Shown here: piece by piece, positions 48,453 through 59,349 of the stretch
How the letters are laid out: each line of letters starts with the position of its first letter
Position numbering within the stretch: position 1 is the first letter of the stretch
NCBI GenBank assembly: GCA_938020445.1
Contig: CALIIC010000105.1
Coordinates: 1 to 64,000 of the forward strand
Reading direction: 5' to 3'
Origin: an uncultured Flavobacteriaceae bacterium
GTDB lineage: Bacteria; Bacteroidota; Bacteroidia; Flavobacteriales; Flavobacteriaceae
DNA: 64,000 bases
The notes under the pieces: model-generated
The model's database searches: none
Seen by the model: the letters and a program-made list of their open reading frames with translations, nothing else
What the model was told of the DNA's origin: nothing
Program-made: the position numbers and the translations under genes

Positions 48453-51400
48453 TCAACTTATATGAAAGCTTAGTAAGTTGCCTTCATTGATGGTGATTTT
48501 AAATATTTTGGAAGGTTCCCCGTAAATGGTTTCCCCGTCTTTGTTAATTGATAGTACTAAATAAAAGTACATGTTATGATTTGGTGAACTAAGTCCCATT
48601 GGTTGAATTCTACCGTTGCTCTTTCGTGCCGTAAAGTAGCGATCGGGTTTGATATCAATATCCGTCGTACTATCGGTAATCGTAAATTCATTAACACGTT
48701 GATAGTAATCGAGGGTAATAGCGGCTTCCTTTCTAAATCCGGCTTTTGTAGGTTCACTTAGCCGTTTCTTGGGTTTGTAACGAAGTAAGTGCAGCTTGGG
48801 GCTGTATTTCAACCATTCACGGTCGCTACCGAGCAAGTTTACTTCCATGAGATGTACCTGCCCGTTTATGTCTACTTCATCGGGCGGTGTGCTGCTTCCT
48901 ATTGCATTGTCTGAATTATAAGCGACCAGCGAGTTGAAAGATCTCCTTTTTAATCCCCATCGCAAGTTCATGGAAGGCAGTTCAAAGGTGGTTGTTTCGG
49001 TAGGTGGCACCGGTGTAGGGGTGTCCGGAAGGTCCTCCGCGTTGACGACCATATAGTTCATGGCCATGCAGGATGCCTTGCACATATTGGGGACGAAAAA
49101 ATCAGCGATGACCGTACCCTCCTGAAATTGATTTATCAAGGTGGATATATCTTGATCGATTCCTCCTTCTTTGTCCGCCCCGTCGATTATTTCAAATACA
49201 TCATTGAGACCGGCCGCCTTCACCGATTCATTGCCGCTGTTTCTTAAATTCATAAAGGGATTTTCCGCTTTTGCATTTGTACTGGAAGCCATGTAATTGT
49301 CAAGCGGTTTTTCCCTTGCTTCTTCCGCGGCGGCAAATGCCCTGGATCCCCCGGTACGACCTTCGGGAGTCATGATAATTGTAAGCGTATTATTGCTTGC
49401 TACCGGTACCTCTTGGGTTATATACCCTACAAAAGATGCAACGAGTATCGGGTTTGGACCCTTGGTACTTATATTGAAATTGCCATCGAAATCGCTCTGA
49501 GTGCCTGTGGTCGTTCCTTTTTCGACGATGCTGGCACCCGTAATAGGCGCTCCGGTAACGGAAACGACCTTTCCTGTAATACGTCTGTTCAAATCCCTTA
49601 TTTCGGCCTTGTCATTATAGACTAAAATTAGGGTGCCCCCGACCGTGACACCTGCTTTATGTTGTATACCGGGATTTTTAAAGGCATACAAGGCGAAGGT
49701 CTGGTTGGCCATGAAAAGTACGTAGTTGATAAGGAAATTTCGATACAATACTTTGAATACTTCTCCTTTGCAAATCCGAACAATGGCATCCAGGGTACCT
49801 TCTAAAGATGCCGGTAGATCAATTTTTGCTAAATCGAAGGCCAAAGTCGTTAATATGGCCAATTGTGCTGCATCGTTAAGGCGTTGGGTAATGGTATTAA
49901 GCTGCAGCTGTACCAGGCCGTCTGGCAATGCCTCGTGAATTTTTTCCATGTAATACATCAACGCGTAGGGAATGCCTCCTATGGCTTTTTCGTTTATGGA
50001 TCCATCGGGATTTTTGAACCCGTTCATGCTTACCAATGCTTCATAGCTGATGTAGGGCATATTCCTTTGCTGAGGATAGGTGGCATCGAAGATGGCCCCA
50101 TAGGTATTCGTCTTGGTCCTATAGGCAGGAAAGCCCTTTCGAACGAGGGCCGATTCTGGAATGTTTGTTGTTTGTACCATACCGCCTTCTTGGCCGAACA
50201 CCGGAAAATTGTAGAAAAAAGCCATTACTTTGGTAATCGTGCAGCGCAATTCTGCGGCATGTGCATCGTATTGAGATTCAATATCTGCAAAATAACAGCG
50301 GAGTTCACCAATGATTTCCTTATTGCCCGACATGATATCGAACAAGCTATTGGCACTGGTCAACAAGCTTTGGATCAAAGCAAAAATATCTCCGTTTAAG
50401 GCCACTACATCAATTGGCAATCGCTTTTCTCGCTTTATTTTCTGAATTTCCGACAAGGCACTTTTCCAATTCATACCAACGTGTCCTTCGACCCTTAAAA
50501 AATTAAAAGGTTCAAGGTCATAGTTCAGCGGGGAACTTACAAACGGAGCACTGTTGTATTGTTCGGCGTCGAATGATAAGTTCGTATTTCCCTTCTTCAG
50601 TTTTGTTTTTTTATAGTTCCAATGGTTGTAGAGCTCATCTGGGGCATTTACAATATCATAGTAAAAGGGAATTGCTTTCTCCGATAAGGGTAAATTCCCA
50701 TAACTGCTCGGCGTTATTTTTATCATTTCCTGGCGCGCGCCTGCGAAGGCTGTTGTTCTTGGGATGCTTAATTTTTGAAGAAGCAGCACCATTTTTTTGA
50801 GATGGAATTTTACACGGCCCTCTGAGCAGCCCCCGCATGAAAAAGCAGGTGATGCAATCCAATGGTGTTTAAACTCTTCTGCCGTGCTAATCGCATTCCC
50901 TAGAATTAGATGCCTTGGGAACAGTGCTTCGTTCGGGCAACAAATGGCAAGGCATTCATTGCAAAGTGAACGTAACTCTTCATAGGCTAAAATCAAATCG
51001 GAGAAGAAATCATAGTAATACTGAACATGTAATAACTGCTCGGCACTGATCGTACCATTGAACAAGAATGCAAAGGAATTTCGCAGACCGGAGAACGGGT
51101 TGCTCGGAAATTCATCTTCTATATAGTAGCCAAAAGAATCGTAGGCAGCACCCAGCACTGTTTCTATTTCAAAGATAAAATCGCTGGTGAGGATATCCAG
51201 AAAATTCTTAAGTACCGCGTTGGAACTAAGTAAAAGCGTTGCCGGTACATTGTACTTGGGCATTTTGAGTGCTGGCCATTCGATGCACGAAGGTTCGTTT
51301 AGAAATGGCAGTTCGTTATCACCGAAAATCAGCTGGTCAATATGTTCTTGGGCCACCAATAAAGGCCTGTGGGTGATTTCGATAGTACAGCCTTTATCGT

Positions 51401-51875
51401 CACAAGAATCGGGGTCACAGTTTTGGTTGTCGACTTTTAATAATTCAACAAAAATGACGACCACTTTATCCTCCAAAAATGACGATGACAAGGGTTTTTG
51501 AACATCGGCAGCAAAATCATTGTGCATTCGATACAAGGGAAACTTTTGGGTCTTGGTAACATCGTCTACGAATAGGTCGTATATAATTTCTTCTTCCGCC
51601 GAAAAGGTGTCGTCGTACAGGGAATACGTGGTTTCGGGAAAAGGAATCAGATACCCTTTCGAGGTTACACCAACACCATGGGAAATGGTCAGCTGGGTTT
51701 GTGTATCATTGACGGTTACTTGCATACCGCACATGACACCAATGCCTATTAAGGTGGTTCTTGTAAGGCGCTGTTGCTCCTCTAAATACCCGAACATTTG
51801 ATTGAGGCTCTTTTCGGTCAGCACCTGATCCGCCACAAATTTGGGATACCGATAGTGTTCAATAGATTGTGCCAT
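48453..51875 (-). CDS. Large eCIS-associated structural protein with embedded carboxypeptidase-regulatory-like (CarbopepD_reg/SusC N-terminal-like) domain
   Basis: N-terminus HYRYPKFVADQVLTEKSLNQMFGYLEEQQRLTRTTLIGIGVMCGMQV; internal ITGKVVSVTGAPITGASIVEKGTTTGTQSDFDGNFNISTKGPNPILVASFVGYITQEV. Confidence 0.7.
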   Translation of the reverse strand: MAQSIEHYRYPKFVADQVLTEKSLNQMFGYLEEQQRLTRTTLIGIGVMCGMQVTVNDTQTQLTISHGVGVTSKGYLIPFPETTYSLYDDTFSAEEEIIYDLFVDDVTKTQKFPLYRMHNDFAADVQKPLSSSFLEDKVVVIFVELLKVDNQNCDPDSCDDKGCTIEITHRPLLVAQEHIDQLIFGDNELPFLNEPSCIEWPALKMPKYNVPATLLLSSNAVLKNFLDILTSDFIFEIETVLGAAYDSFGYYIEDEFPSNPFSGLRNSFAFLFNGTISAEQLLHVQYYYDFFSDLILAYEELRSLCNECLAICCPNEALFPRHLILGNAISTAEEFKHHWIASPAFSCGGCSEGRVKFHLKKMVLLLQKLSIPRTTAFAGARQEMIKITPSSYGNLPLSEKAIPFYYDIVNAPDELYNHWNYKKTKLKKGNTNLSFDAEQYNSAPFVSSPLNYDLEPFNFLRVEGHVGMNWKSALSEIQKIKREKRLPIDVVALNGDIFALIQSLLTSANSLFDIMSGNKEIIGELRCYFADIESQYDAHAAELRCTITKVMAFFYNFPVFGQEGGMVQTTNIPESALVRKGFPAYRTKTNTYGAIFDATYPQQRNMPYISYEALVSMNGFKNPDGSINEKAIGGIPYALMYYMEKIHEALPDGLVQLQLNTITQRLNDAAQLAILTTLAFDLAKIDLPASLEGTLDAIVRICKGEVFKVLYRNFLINYVLFMANQTFALYAFKNPGIQHKAGVTVGGTLILVYNDKAEIRDLNRRITGKVVSVTGAPITGASIVEKGTTTGTQSDFDGNFNISTKGPNPILVASFVGYITQEVPVASNNTLTIIMTPEGRTGGSRAFAAAEEAREKPLDNYMASSTNAKAENPFMNLRNSGNESVKAAGLNDVFEIIDGADKEGGIDQDISTLINQFQEGTVIADFFVPNMCKASCMAMNYMVVNAEDLPDTPTPVPPTETTTFELPSMNLRWGLKRRSFNSLVAYNSDNAIGSSTPPDEVDINGQVHLMEVNLLGSDREWLKYSPKLHLLRYKPKKRLSEPTKAGFRKEAAITLDYYQRVNEFTITDSTTDIDIKPDRYFTARKSNGRIQPMGLSSPNHNMYFYLVLSINKDGETIYGEPSKIFKITINEGNLLSFHIS

Positions 51876-51886
51876 AATAGTATATT

Positions 51887-54862
51887 TTAAATGATGGTGC
51901 TATTCAAGCGAACCCTGTTTTCATCATCCCCGTCTTCACAGTCATGCAAGGTGGCTTGGGGGTACACACTTTTTAAATTTTCAAAAATCGTTAGTAATGA
52001 TATGAGCTTGTTTTTTAAATCGGTTTCATTGGGCGTTTCCTTGGCCAATTCTGTTAGCCATGCACAATAAGAAGTTTCAAAGGCTATGAGTTGCTCTTCC
52101 GAGACCCAACATATTTTTAATGCGAGATGTGCCGGAGTTTCTAACCGAATGGTCTTTTCAGCAAATTTTCGAAAGGCGATTCCCCCATTGGCAACTCCTT
52201 GCTCACCGTTAAGTACTATGGTGATCCTAAAGGAATAGGGGTCTTCTTCCCCGCACAAATTGCAGTCTTTTGGAATACAAACCGGTAAAAATGGATCATC
52301 TATGTTTCTTGGCCTGAGTAAAATATGTTCCACCACAAAGACCTTTTCACTAAGGTGAATCTTATCTATGAAATTTTCTATTTCTACAACGGCACTATCA
52401 GCTTCTGACTGTAAAGCAAATGCTGTGGGGGAAGTAGCAATCAGTTCACCGTCATTATTTTCCAGCTGTACTATGAACTGGGGTCCTACCGCCACTGAAT
52501 TGAGGTGCGTTTTTAAGGCAAGCTGTTGCAACGAAAGGGCAACCCCTTGCTTAAGAAGATTTCGAAGGTCGTATTCTTTGTCAATATTTGACAAGGGAGT
52601 ACCACTCAACAACAATTCGTCTAAATCATTGGTTAAATGCCAGCTGCCGTCCCATTTGCCATCGGTATTTTTTTGAAGATCGTAGTGTACGAAGGAGTTT
52701 GCACCGTTTAGGCCCAACAATACTTTGATTCTTTCTGCCAATCCCGGGCTATTGTCCGGGTGACATACAGTACCTTCATCTTTGTAATTGAAAGCCTTTG
52801 CCCTATTGGCAGAGATGACGGGAAATTTTTCTAAAAAATTGATCTTGTCAAAAATAAGTTCTTCGGCTGTTTTGTCCTCGGCACCATAGGCTTGGTATAG
52901 CATCAGGGCATAATCGCTGAACGATTCTGAAAAACGCGCCAACAAATGATCTAAAAAGCCATTTCTACGATCCCTGAATTGATTGGGGTTTTCTAAGTAA
53001 CTATGAAAGGTGCTGTCGTCGATATTCACATAAAATTCGCCGGCCCCCTTGAGTTCTGTTTCATTGAACAATCCTGCAAAATAGCTTTTCGATATGGTGG
53101 GGTCGATAGATAGGATATCCTTGAATTGTTCTAACTGCCTTAAGAAGACCGACAACAAGTGCTCAAAAATCAATAAGTACGACTTGAGCTGCTTTGCCTG
53201 CGCCTTTTGTTCCTCTGTAGCAGGTTCCTTTAGACCATGTACCCCTACGCCATAGGTTTCAGGTAAATGATGGTGCATGGGATTGTATTCGCCATGGGCT
53301 ATATAAGTACCTTCTGGCACGGCAAGGTCATTTTCCGTTTGAACTACCTTGTTTTGTTGGCGAACGCCCCGCCATAGTTGCAGCGTATCGTGTAATTCGT
53401 CTTGATAGGGGAGAAAGGGCAACTCGTCTTTAAAGACCAAAACTTTGGAGGCATGGATGTATAATCGGGGTTGATGACCCAACGGTATTTTCAATTCCCA
53501 TGGTTGGGATTCCACCAATTTTCCCGAGGCATCGTAGCGGGTTATTGCTATGTTTTTGACTGCTTCGATACCGTCTATATCCATTAAAATATTGATGATA
53601 TCTGAAGTGTATATTGTTGTCTTTAAATCTGAATTGGCCAGTTCCTCGTCCAAAATGAAACCGTGATCCAACTTGGGCCCGTGAAAAATATCCTCTGTAT
53701 AGGTACCGTCAGAGAGGAGTTCAGAGAGGGTATAAAACGTAACAACGGGATTCAGGTACTCAATGATCTGATAATACGCCTCCCCAAGAACGGCTTCGAT
53801 ATCTGCATCTGCGGCCATTTCAATATCGGCACAGAGGCCAACATCTACGATGGGCACGGTGGTGATCGTGCAATAATCTTCGGCCAAATTCCTATAGGTA
53901 TGTAACACCTTTTTTGCGTTTTCTACCGCTTCACTTGCCTTTTTAAGCTGATGTAAATACTGGCTAAAAGGCCCCGTGAATGAATTGTCTTCAAAAACGT
54001 TTCTAATATCACTTTTCTGAATTGCTTCACGACCGTCATCGGTTTTAAACCAAATTTTCACCGGTAGTTCGGTCAGAACAATATCTTCTTCTACCGTGGC
54101 ATCCGCAGTACGTACTTTGTAGGTGATATCTGCACGTAAGGGGTTGCGAAGTGCTTTTGTAAAAACGGCATCGGCAACATCTAAATGGTAGCTGGTCAGC
54201 TCAATGGTCAGCGATGCGATATCGTTGTTCTGTACCAAGCCCATGAGCGCATCGTTCAGCTGAGCCATGTGCCAAGGACTAAACCTGACTTCGGCTACGG
54301 CTCGGTGTTGGTTTCCCATAAACGAAAAGGGATGAAAAACCTTCCCCCCGTTGAGGTCGCCATATTGTGAATCTACCTCTAGTTCTAAGAGGGCGTCCCA
54401 AAAACCTTTGATGTGAATCGGGTGCTCTGTTTCTTCATAGGTCAACCCGCTTTCCTTGCAGTCGCCATAAAAGTCGGGATGACAGGGGCAGGGAGTGCAT
54501 TGCATCCAAGCATTCGCGATACCTACTTGGTCAACCAAGACTTTGCGCCAGTCGTTATCTGTGAACGGGTTTACGGTAAGTATTTCGCGGGCTGTGTAAA
54601 AACATTGATCATCCCATTTTACTTCCTGATCGGTTCGGTATGCTAAAATATCCTCTATTGAGAACCCAAGTTTATATCCCACTTCTGTCTGTGAAAAACA
54701 GAGTAGCTCAAGCAGTGTTATGCCCGGATCGTGAATGTTATAATCCGTCCAATAGGTACTACCCAGTTTTTGGATCAGTTCAATCCCTTTTTTACGAAGG
54801 GCCATATAATCTTGACTCTCCTTTATATCCGGATTTTTCGCTATGGTAATATGCTCATTCAT
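51887..54862 (-). CDS. eCIS baseplate protein (Afp12 / baseplate J-like)
   Basis: TYWTDYNIHDPGITLLELLCFSQTEVGYKLGFSIEDILA matches the DPGxTLLELLA baseplate wedge motif; syntenic position. Confidence 0.8.
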   Translation of the reverse strand: MNEHITIAKNPDIKESQDYMALRKKGIELIQKLGSTYWTDYNIHDPGITLLELLCFSQTEVGYKLGFSIEDILAYRTDQEVKWDDQCFYTAREILTVNPFTDNDWRKVLVDQVGIANAWMQCTPCPCHPDFYGDCKESGLTYEETEHPIHIKGFWDALLELEVDSQYGDLNGGKVFHPFSFMGNQHRAVAEVRFSPWHMAQLNDALMGLVQNNDIASLTIELTSYHLDVADAVFTKALRNPLRADITYKVRTADATVEEDIVLTELPVKIWFKTDDGREAIQKSDIRNVFEDNSFTGPFSQYLHQLKKASEAVENAKKVLHTYRNLAEDYCTITTVPIVDVGLCADIEMAADADIEAVLGEAYYQIIEYLNPVVTFYTLSELLSDGTYTEDIFHGPKLDHGFILDEELANSDLKTTIYTSDIINILMDIDGIEAVKNIAITRYDASGKLVESQPWELKIPLGHQPRLYIHASKVLVFKDELPFLPYQDELHDTLQLWRGVRQQNKVVQTENDLAVPEGTYIAHGEYNPMHHHLPETYGVGVHGLKEPATEEQKAQAKQLKSYLLIFEHLLSVFLRQLEQFKDILSIDPTISKSYFAGLFNETELKGAGEFYVNIDDSTFHSYLENPNQFRDRRNGFLDHLLARFSESFSDYALMLYQAYGAEDKTAEELIFDKINFLEKFPVISANRAKAFNYKDEGTVCHPDNSPGLAERIKVLLGLNGANSFVHYDLQKNTDGKWDGSWHLTNDLDELLLSGTPLSNIDKEYDLRNLLKQGVALSLQQLALKTHLNSVAVGPQFIVQLENNDGELIATSPTAFALQSEADSAVVEIENFIDKIHLSEKVFVVEHILLRPRNIDDPFLPVCIPKDCNLCGEEDPYSFRITIVLNGEQGVANGGIAFRKFAEKTIRLETPAHLALKICWVSEEQLIAFETSYCAWLTELAKETPNETDLKNKLISLLTIFENLKSVYPQATLHDCEDGDDENRVRLNSTII

Positions 54863-57800
54863 GGGTACAGTCTATTTCTAGAATGGGTTCTTGTTCTTTT
54901 AGCATCACCGTTAAATCATGTCGTACGGCAGGTATGGAAACCAAGATCGATCTCCCGGTAGAGGCTATGGCCTCATCTACCTTGGCCGTTTCACCATTTG
55001 ATTTTATATGGATGAGTTCAAAATCGGTCAGGAAATCCACATAGGGCAATTCTTCTATAAAATCTATAAGGACCGATTGATGAATTCGACCACCAAAATT
55101 TAGATTGTGGTCCGAGGTAAAGGCCCACGGACTGAGAAAGTTCATAATATCATGCTGTATGACCTCTTTGTAATAATTAATATCCGGGTATTCATCTCGA
55201 AGGGTGATGGTACATTTTACTTTTACCTCTTCAAAATCGGGTTGGGCGGTATGAATGGTTACTTGACAGGAGCTTCGCTCATTTAAAAAGGTCTCAATGT
55301 CTTTTAAAGTGCTTTTTTTGGTATAGGGCCTTAGGGGGTCTATGTCGTTTCTATTCGCGAGGTTCGGGATGGTAATGAGTGAGACATGCCCAGGAGCTAT
55401 TTCGTTGTATACCAAATTGCCCTGGCTTAATGAGCCCCCTATTTTTGTATGATTGAGGCATTTGGCCTTATAGATCTCAGGAAATGCCTGTAGTACAAGA
55501 CGTTCATAGTCCCAGATATTGATAGCCCTGTTTTTATGGCGCAAGCGTTCAGATGCACGTATATAAAACACTTCGCTGGCCTCTTTTGGCCGACCGTCAA
55601 AACCAGTAAAAAGTTGTGCTACCTTTTTTACCTTGGCGTCGGGGACCAACAATTTTTTTATCGCACCTGCCGAGGTCGTCATATCCTTAAATTCCGTCGC
55701 TTTCGGGATTACGCGGGTCACCCGAATCGAGTTCGGGAAGATCCCGATGATTTTGGCTACTGCGTTTGCTGCTTCTGTAACGGAACAACGTATCCAGATG
55801 AGGTTGTTTTCAACGGCCGTGTGTTCTAAACTAGCATCCTTGGGAATGATGAAGTTGATGAGTCCCGACTCGATCAGACCATTGGTCGTATCCCCAATCG
55901 TATCTGCCGGAAATTCGGCCCAGACATTGTTCTTTTTTAAATAGTACCATTGTAAATGCTGTTCCGGCTTTTCCAATAAGGGGTCTTCACTTCCTTCTTG
56001 CAATTGAAAAAGAACCGACTGCGTATCACCGGGATGTATGTTCTCCAAGCCAATGAAAAGGGCCCCTTGTGCCTTGAAACTGCCAGCTGTTTTATAAATT
56101 AGGGGATTTACCAACTTTGGTGCGGTGTTCTGTAGTACTCGGTGTTGCTCGCTATCTCCAAAGGGTCCTATATGAAAAAATTCAAGCGGCCTATCATTGA
56201 AAACCTGTGTATCCGACGTATTGGTGTTGAGGCTACAATTGGCTTCGTAACTTACTGAAAAAGAGGCCAAAGTTGGCTTGTAAGGGTAGGTGGGAGCATT
56301 GGTAAGCCCTTCGACTTTTGAAAAGTTCAAAAGAGCATTGTAGTAGTCCCTATGTCCAAAGTCGTTCAGGAGACTTACTTTTATAAAACCCTTGCTGCTG
56401 TTTGCCCCATAGGTTTGCCACAATTCATCTTTGGATTTAAAGATTTCTTTTTCCGTAGCCTGCGACAAATCCAAGTTCATGGCAACTTTTTCAGTAATAC
56501 TGCCGCTAGACGAATTTCTAAACACGTCTTTGTTCCCTTCTAAAACTTCCCACTTGTTCTTACTAAGTTTTAGGACACTTACTTTGGGTTCATTGTCAGG
56601 TATATTGACACTATTTAGTGATTTATACGTTACACTACCGTAGTTGTCAAAGTCAATAGCACCCAAATTAATGCCTCCTATACCGTTAAGCGGATAGTCT
56701 TTCCATTCAAAATTTAATTGTATCCGTGCCCCATTCTTATAGAAAATCTCGTCGCTACCAATGATAAAGGAATTACCGATAGTGGGTTCGGGACCCCAAG
56801 GATGAAATGGCTTGGAAGGATTTAATGGGCTGGTATCATTATGCAACTCCAAATCTTTAATTCCATTCGAATTATGAGCGCCTTCGATCGTACCCACGGC
56901 AACTTTAAGTTCAACGTCGTAAATAATGGCTTCGCTAAGAACATCATATTTAAAGGAGGCGGTATTTTTATGTTCCAACACAATCTTTAACACTGGCTCC
57001 TTGGCCGTTAAGCTGCCTAAATGAATCGCAGGGTCATAGCTGACAACAGGGTCCTTATCGGCAGGTATGGTAAGCGTAAACTGCATTTTATTCAAGGCGC
57101 CATTTGGATGCTCGGTATTGGTAATCTGTAAGGGTAACCATTCCTTTTCAGTGGTGATATAGGCTTTGTACTCTGTGTCTCCAAGACTAAGTGATTTACT
57201 TAGCGTAAGGGTCAACGTAATGGTTCTAAGTCCTTCTTTTAGCCGTAAGTAATGCGATGCGATGGCAAACCCTACTTCGGCTGCCGGCATATCAATACTA
57301 GCTAGTTCACCATTGGTATAGGACTTGATATGGAAAGGGTGCCATGAAATTGCATCCTCCGCGAGTTCGGCCCCCAAACCATCTGAACTATTCATGATCG
57401 GTGCCGCAAACAACTTTCTGTTATTCACCGCAGTGGCCGTATCATCGTTCGCATCGCCGTAGTACAAGCCCAAAAGATGTTTTATTTTTGCCTTGTTCAG
57501 TACGGTTTCTCGAATACTCTTAAAGTGGATGATTTCGCCGTTATCATCCTTGGGGCCCATAAATGGAGTAGCATCTTTCAGCGCATATGTATCCGTAACC
57601 TTGTTCAATTCTATGGTTAAGAATGCACTGTCTGGCTCCTGCGCCAATGGTTTTAAGCCCAAAACGTCTTTGTAGTAAAAGTCCAAGTGACGGGCCGTGA
57701 GCTCATTCAAATGTTCTTTTGTCCCCTTTAGTAGTTGCAGCCAGCTTAGGTATAGCGCATAATTGGGCTCGTGATTCGGCCAATCGGTCAAATAATGGGC

Positions 57801-58604
57801 TAAATATTTTTTAGATAACTGTGTAATGAAGGTTGATGACGCTACAATCTGATCTAGAATGCTCGTAAAAAAGTTGTGCTGTGCAATGTATTTTATTCGA
57901 TCTTCGACGCTTATTAAGCCCCCAAAAATACCGGTATCTTCTGTAATATTGGAATAGTAGGTGTTGAAGTCTGGGTCGTTGGGATGCCAAACTTCCGATA
58001 AACCAGGCAGATCGTTTTGAATCGATTCTTGGTGCGGGGTAACGGGTTGAAGAAATATTTGAAGGTCCGAAGCTTGGCTGTCTACAAGCAATGTCGGGAG
58101 GGGAGCCGTTAAAAGAGCGGTTTTGTAATAGCTAAAAGCGCGCTGGGTGAGCGGATACAATTTGGCCTTAACATGATTGATAAGAAGCGTATACAGCTCG
58201 GCATTCGCCCGGGTATGGTTTGCGAGATTGTCTACTAATGCGAAGTAAGAAAAGATGATATCGTAGAGGTTGCCATATTTTTCTTCTAGGAGGGTATCTT
58301 CGGTTTCAATATAAAGTAACAACTCGCGAATGGCTTGTGCGATCATTGCTGGTTGGTAACTGGCGACCATTGCCAGTTTGGCACTTAAGTTCGACGTGAA
58401 AAACGGTTTCATGGTGCCCGCCGGTCTATTCTGCAAGGTGGTAAAGGCAATATGATCGGCTAATTTACCCGCCCAAACCATCCAGTCCTCCGTAGATTTA
58501 TCTATGATTTCTACCGAAGCCGGACTCAATTTGTCCAACGCGCGTTGCCCTTGGCTGGTACCATTTCGTACTAAAGGGTTTCTATTTTCGGCACAATCGC
58601 TCAT
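54855..58604 (-). CDS. eCIS baseplate J-like protein (Afp11-like)
   Basis: 1249 aa; RASERLRHKNRAINIWDYERLVLQAFPEIYKAKCLNH and PYVDFLTDF near the C-terminus resemble baseplate J; position between gp25 and Afp12-like genes. Confidence 0.75.
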   Translation of the reverse strand: MSDCAENRNPLVRNGTSQGQRALDKLSPASVEIIDKSTEDWMVWAGKLADHIAFTTLQNRPAGTMKPFFTSNLSAKLAMVASYQPAMIAQAIRELLLYIETEDTLLEEKYGNLYDIIFSYFALVDNLANHTRANAELYTLLINHVKAKLYPLTQRAFSYYKTALLTAPLPTLLVDSQASDLQIFLQPVTPHQESIQNDLPGLSEVWHPNDPDFNTYYSNITEDTGIFGGLISVEDRIKYIAQHNFFTSILDQIVASSTFITQLSKKYLAHYLTDWPNHEPNYALYLSWLQLLKGTKEHLNELTARHLDFYYKDVLGLKPLAQEPDSAFLTIELNKVTDTYALKDATPFMGPKDDNGEIIHFKSIRETVLNKAKIKHLLGLYYGDANDDTATAVNNRKLFAAPIMNSSDGLGAELAEDAISWHPFHIKSYTNGELASIDMPAAEVGFAIASHYLRLKEGLRTITLTLTLSKSLSLGDTEYKAYITTEKEWLPLQITNTEHPNGALNKMQFTLTIPADKDPVVSYDPAIHLGSLTAKEPVLKIVLEHKNTASFKYDVLSEAIIYDVELKVAVGTIEGAHNSNGIKDLELHNDTSPLNPSKPFHPWGPEPTIGNSFIIGSDEIFYKNGARIQLNFEWKDYPLNGIGGINLGAIDFDNYGSVTYKSLNSVNIPDNEPKVSVLKLSKNKWEVLEGNKDVFRNSSSGSITEKVAMNLDLSQATEKEIFKSKDELWQTYGANSSKGFIKVSLLNDFGHRDYYNALLNFSKVEGLTNAPTYPYKPTLASFSVSYEANCSLNTNTSDTQVFNDRPLEFFHIGPFGDSEQHRVLQNTAPKLVNPLIYKTAGSFKAQGALFIGLENIHPGDTQSVLFQLQEGSEDPLLEKPEQHLQWYYLKKNNVWAEFPADTIGDTTNGLIESGLINFIIPKDASLEHTAVENNLIWIRCSVTEAANAVAKIIGIFPNSIRVTRVIPKATEFKDMTTSAGAIKKLLVPDAKVKKVAQLFTGFDGRPKEASEVFYIRASERLRHKNRAINIWDYERLVLQAFPEIYKAKCLNHTKIGGSLSQGNLVYNEIAPGHVSLITIPNLANRNDIDPLRPYTKKSTLKDIETFLNERSSCQVTIHTAQPDFEEVKVKCTITLRDEYPDINYYKEVIQHDIMNFLSPWAFTSDHNLNFGGRIHQSVLIDFIEELPYVDFLTDFELIHIKSNGETAKVDEAIASTGRSILVSIPAVRHDLTVMLKEQEPILEIDCTHE

Positions 58605-58606
58605 AT

Positions 58607-59050
58607 TTATACAGCTAAAGGATGATTGGTGGTCAGGATATTAATTTCGGTGGCTTCTGAACTATAGAAAGGGAATACAAAGTTGAACCTACTGTTGGTG
58701 GCACTCACGATATATTCCAATGAAATGAGCAGGATGCCCTCATTTTGTCTACTGTCGTCCAGGGTGATTTTTTTTGCCTCTATACGTGGTTCAAAGTATA
58801 GGATGGCCGTACGAACCCGTTCTTTAATGATGGTTTTCGTTCCTGTGTCCAACGACTCAAAGAGTAAAGGCTCCATATGGCAACCGTATTTGGGTTGCAT
58901 TACACGTTCCCCGGGTCGTGTGGTCAATAGGATTTCTAGACTTTTTTGAATGTCATCGTATAAACTTGTGGTTTCTACGGTTCCTTTCTCTCGGTTGAAA
59001 GTAGGAGGGAAGCTCCACCCGATGCCAATAAAATCTCTTGCTGTGTTCAT
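58607..59050 (-). CDS. gp25-like baseplate protein (Afp9-like)
   Basis: FIGIGWSFPPTF..GTVETTSLYDDIQKSLEILLTTRPGERVMQPKYGCHMEPLLFESLD. Confidence 0.93.
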   Translation of the reverse strand: MNTARDFIGIGWSFPPTFNREKGTVETTSLYDDIQKSLEILLTTRPGERVMQPKYGCHMEPLLFESLDTGTKTIIKERVRTAILYFEPRIEAKKITLDDSRQNEGILLISLEYIVSATNSRFNFVFPFYSSEATEINILTTNHPLAV

Positions 59051-59060
59051 TTCTACTTTT

Positions 59061-59345
59061 TTATCCTATTAAAACAGTTGGTGCTCCCCCTAAAATAGTT
59101 CCACCATGTGCGGTTGAATCTCCCATGCGAGCGGCTGGTTTACCTTCTATTAGCACGGTAGAGGAACCGGCGATGATGGTGTCCGGAGGTCCTACACAAG
59201 AACACATATCTCCCACTCTGGCCGCAGGCATTCCTGCAATTAGGACACTGCTACCCATTGTAATGGGACCACCCACATGCGGTACGGTCCCGGTTACCAT
59301 GGGGCAAACATGCATATCTCCTATTCTAGCTGCTGGTGCACTCAT
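59061..59345 (-). CDS. PAAR-domain spike tip protein (Afp10-like)
   Basis: PAARIGDMHVCP..GGPITMGSSVLIAGMPAARVGDMCSCVGPPDTIIAGSSTVLIEGKPAARMGDSTAHGG. Confidence 0.95.
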   Translation of the reverse strand: MSAPAARIGDMHVCPMVTGTVPHVGGPITMGSSVLIAGMPAARVGDMCSCVGPPDTIIAGSSTVLIEGKPAARMGDSTAHGGTILGGAPTVLIG

Positions 59346-59349
59346 TTTT

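Noticed and set aside
49863-50399. 178-aa plus-strand ORF opposite the 1140-aa eCIS gene
   Set aside because: Antisense overlap without independent domain or start signals.
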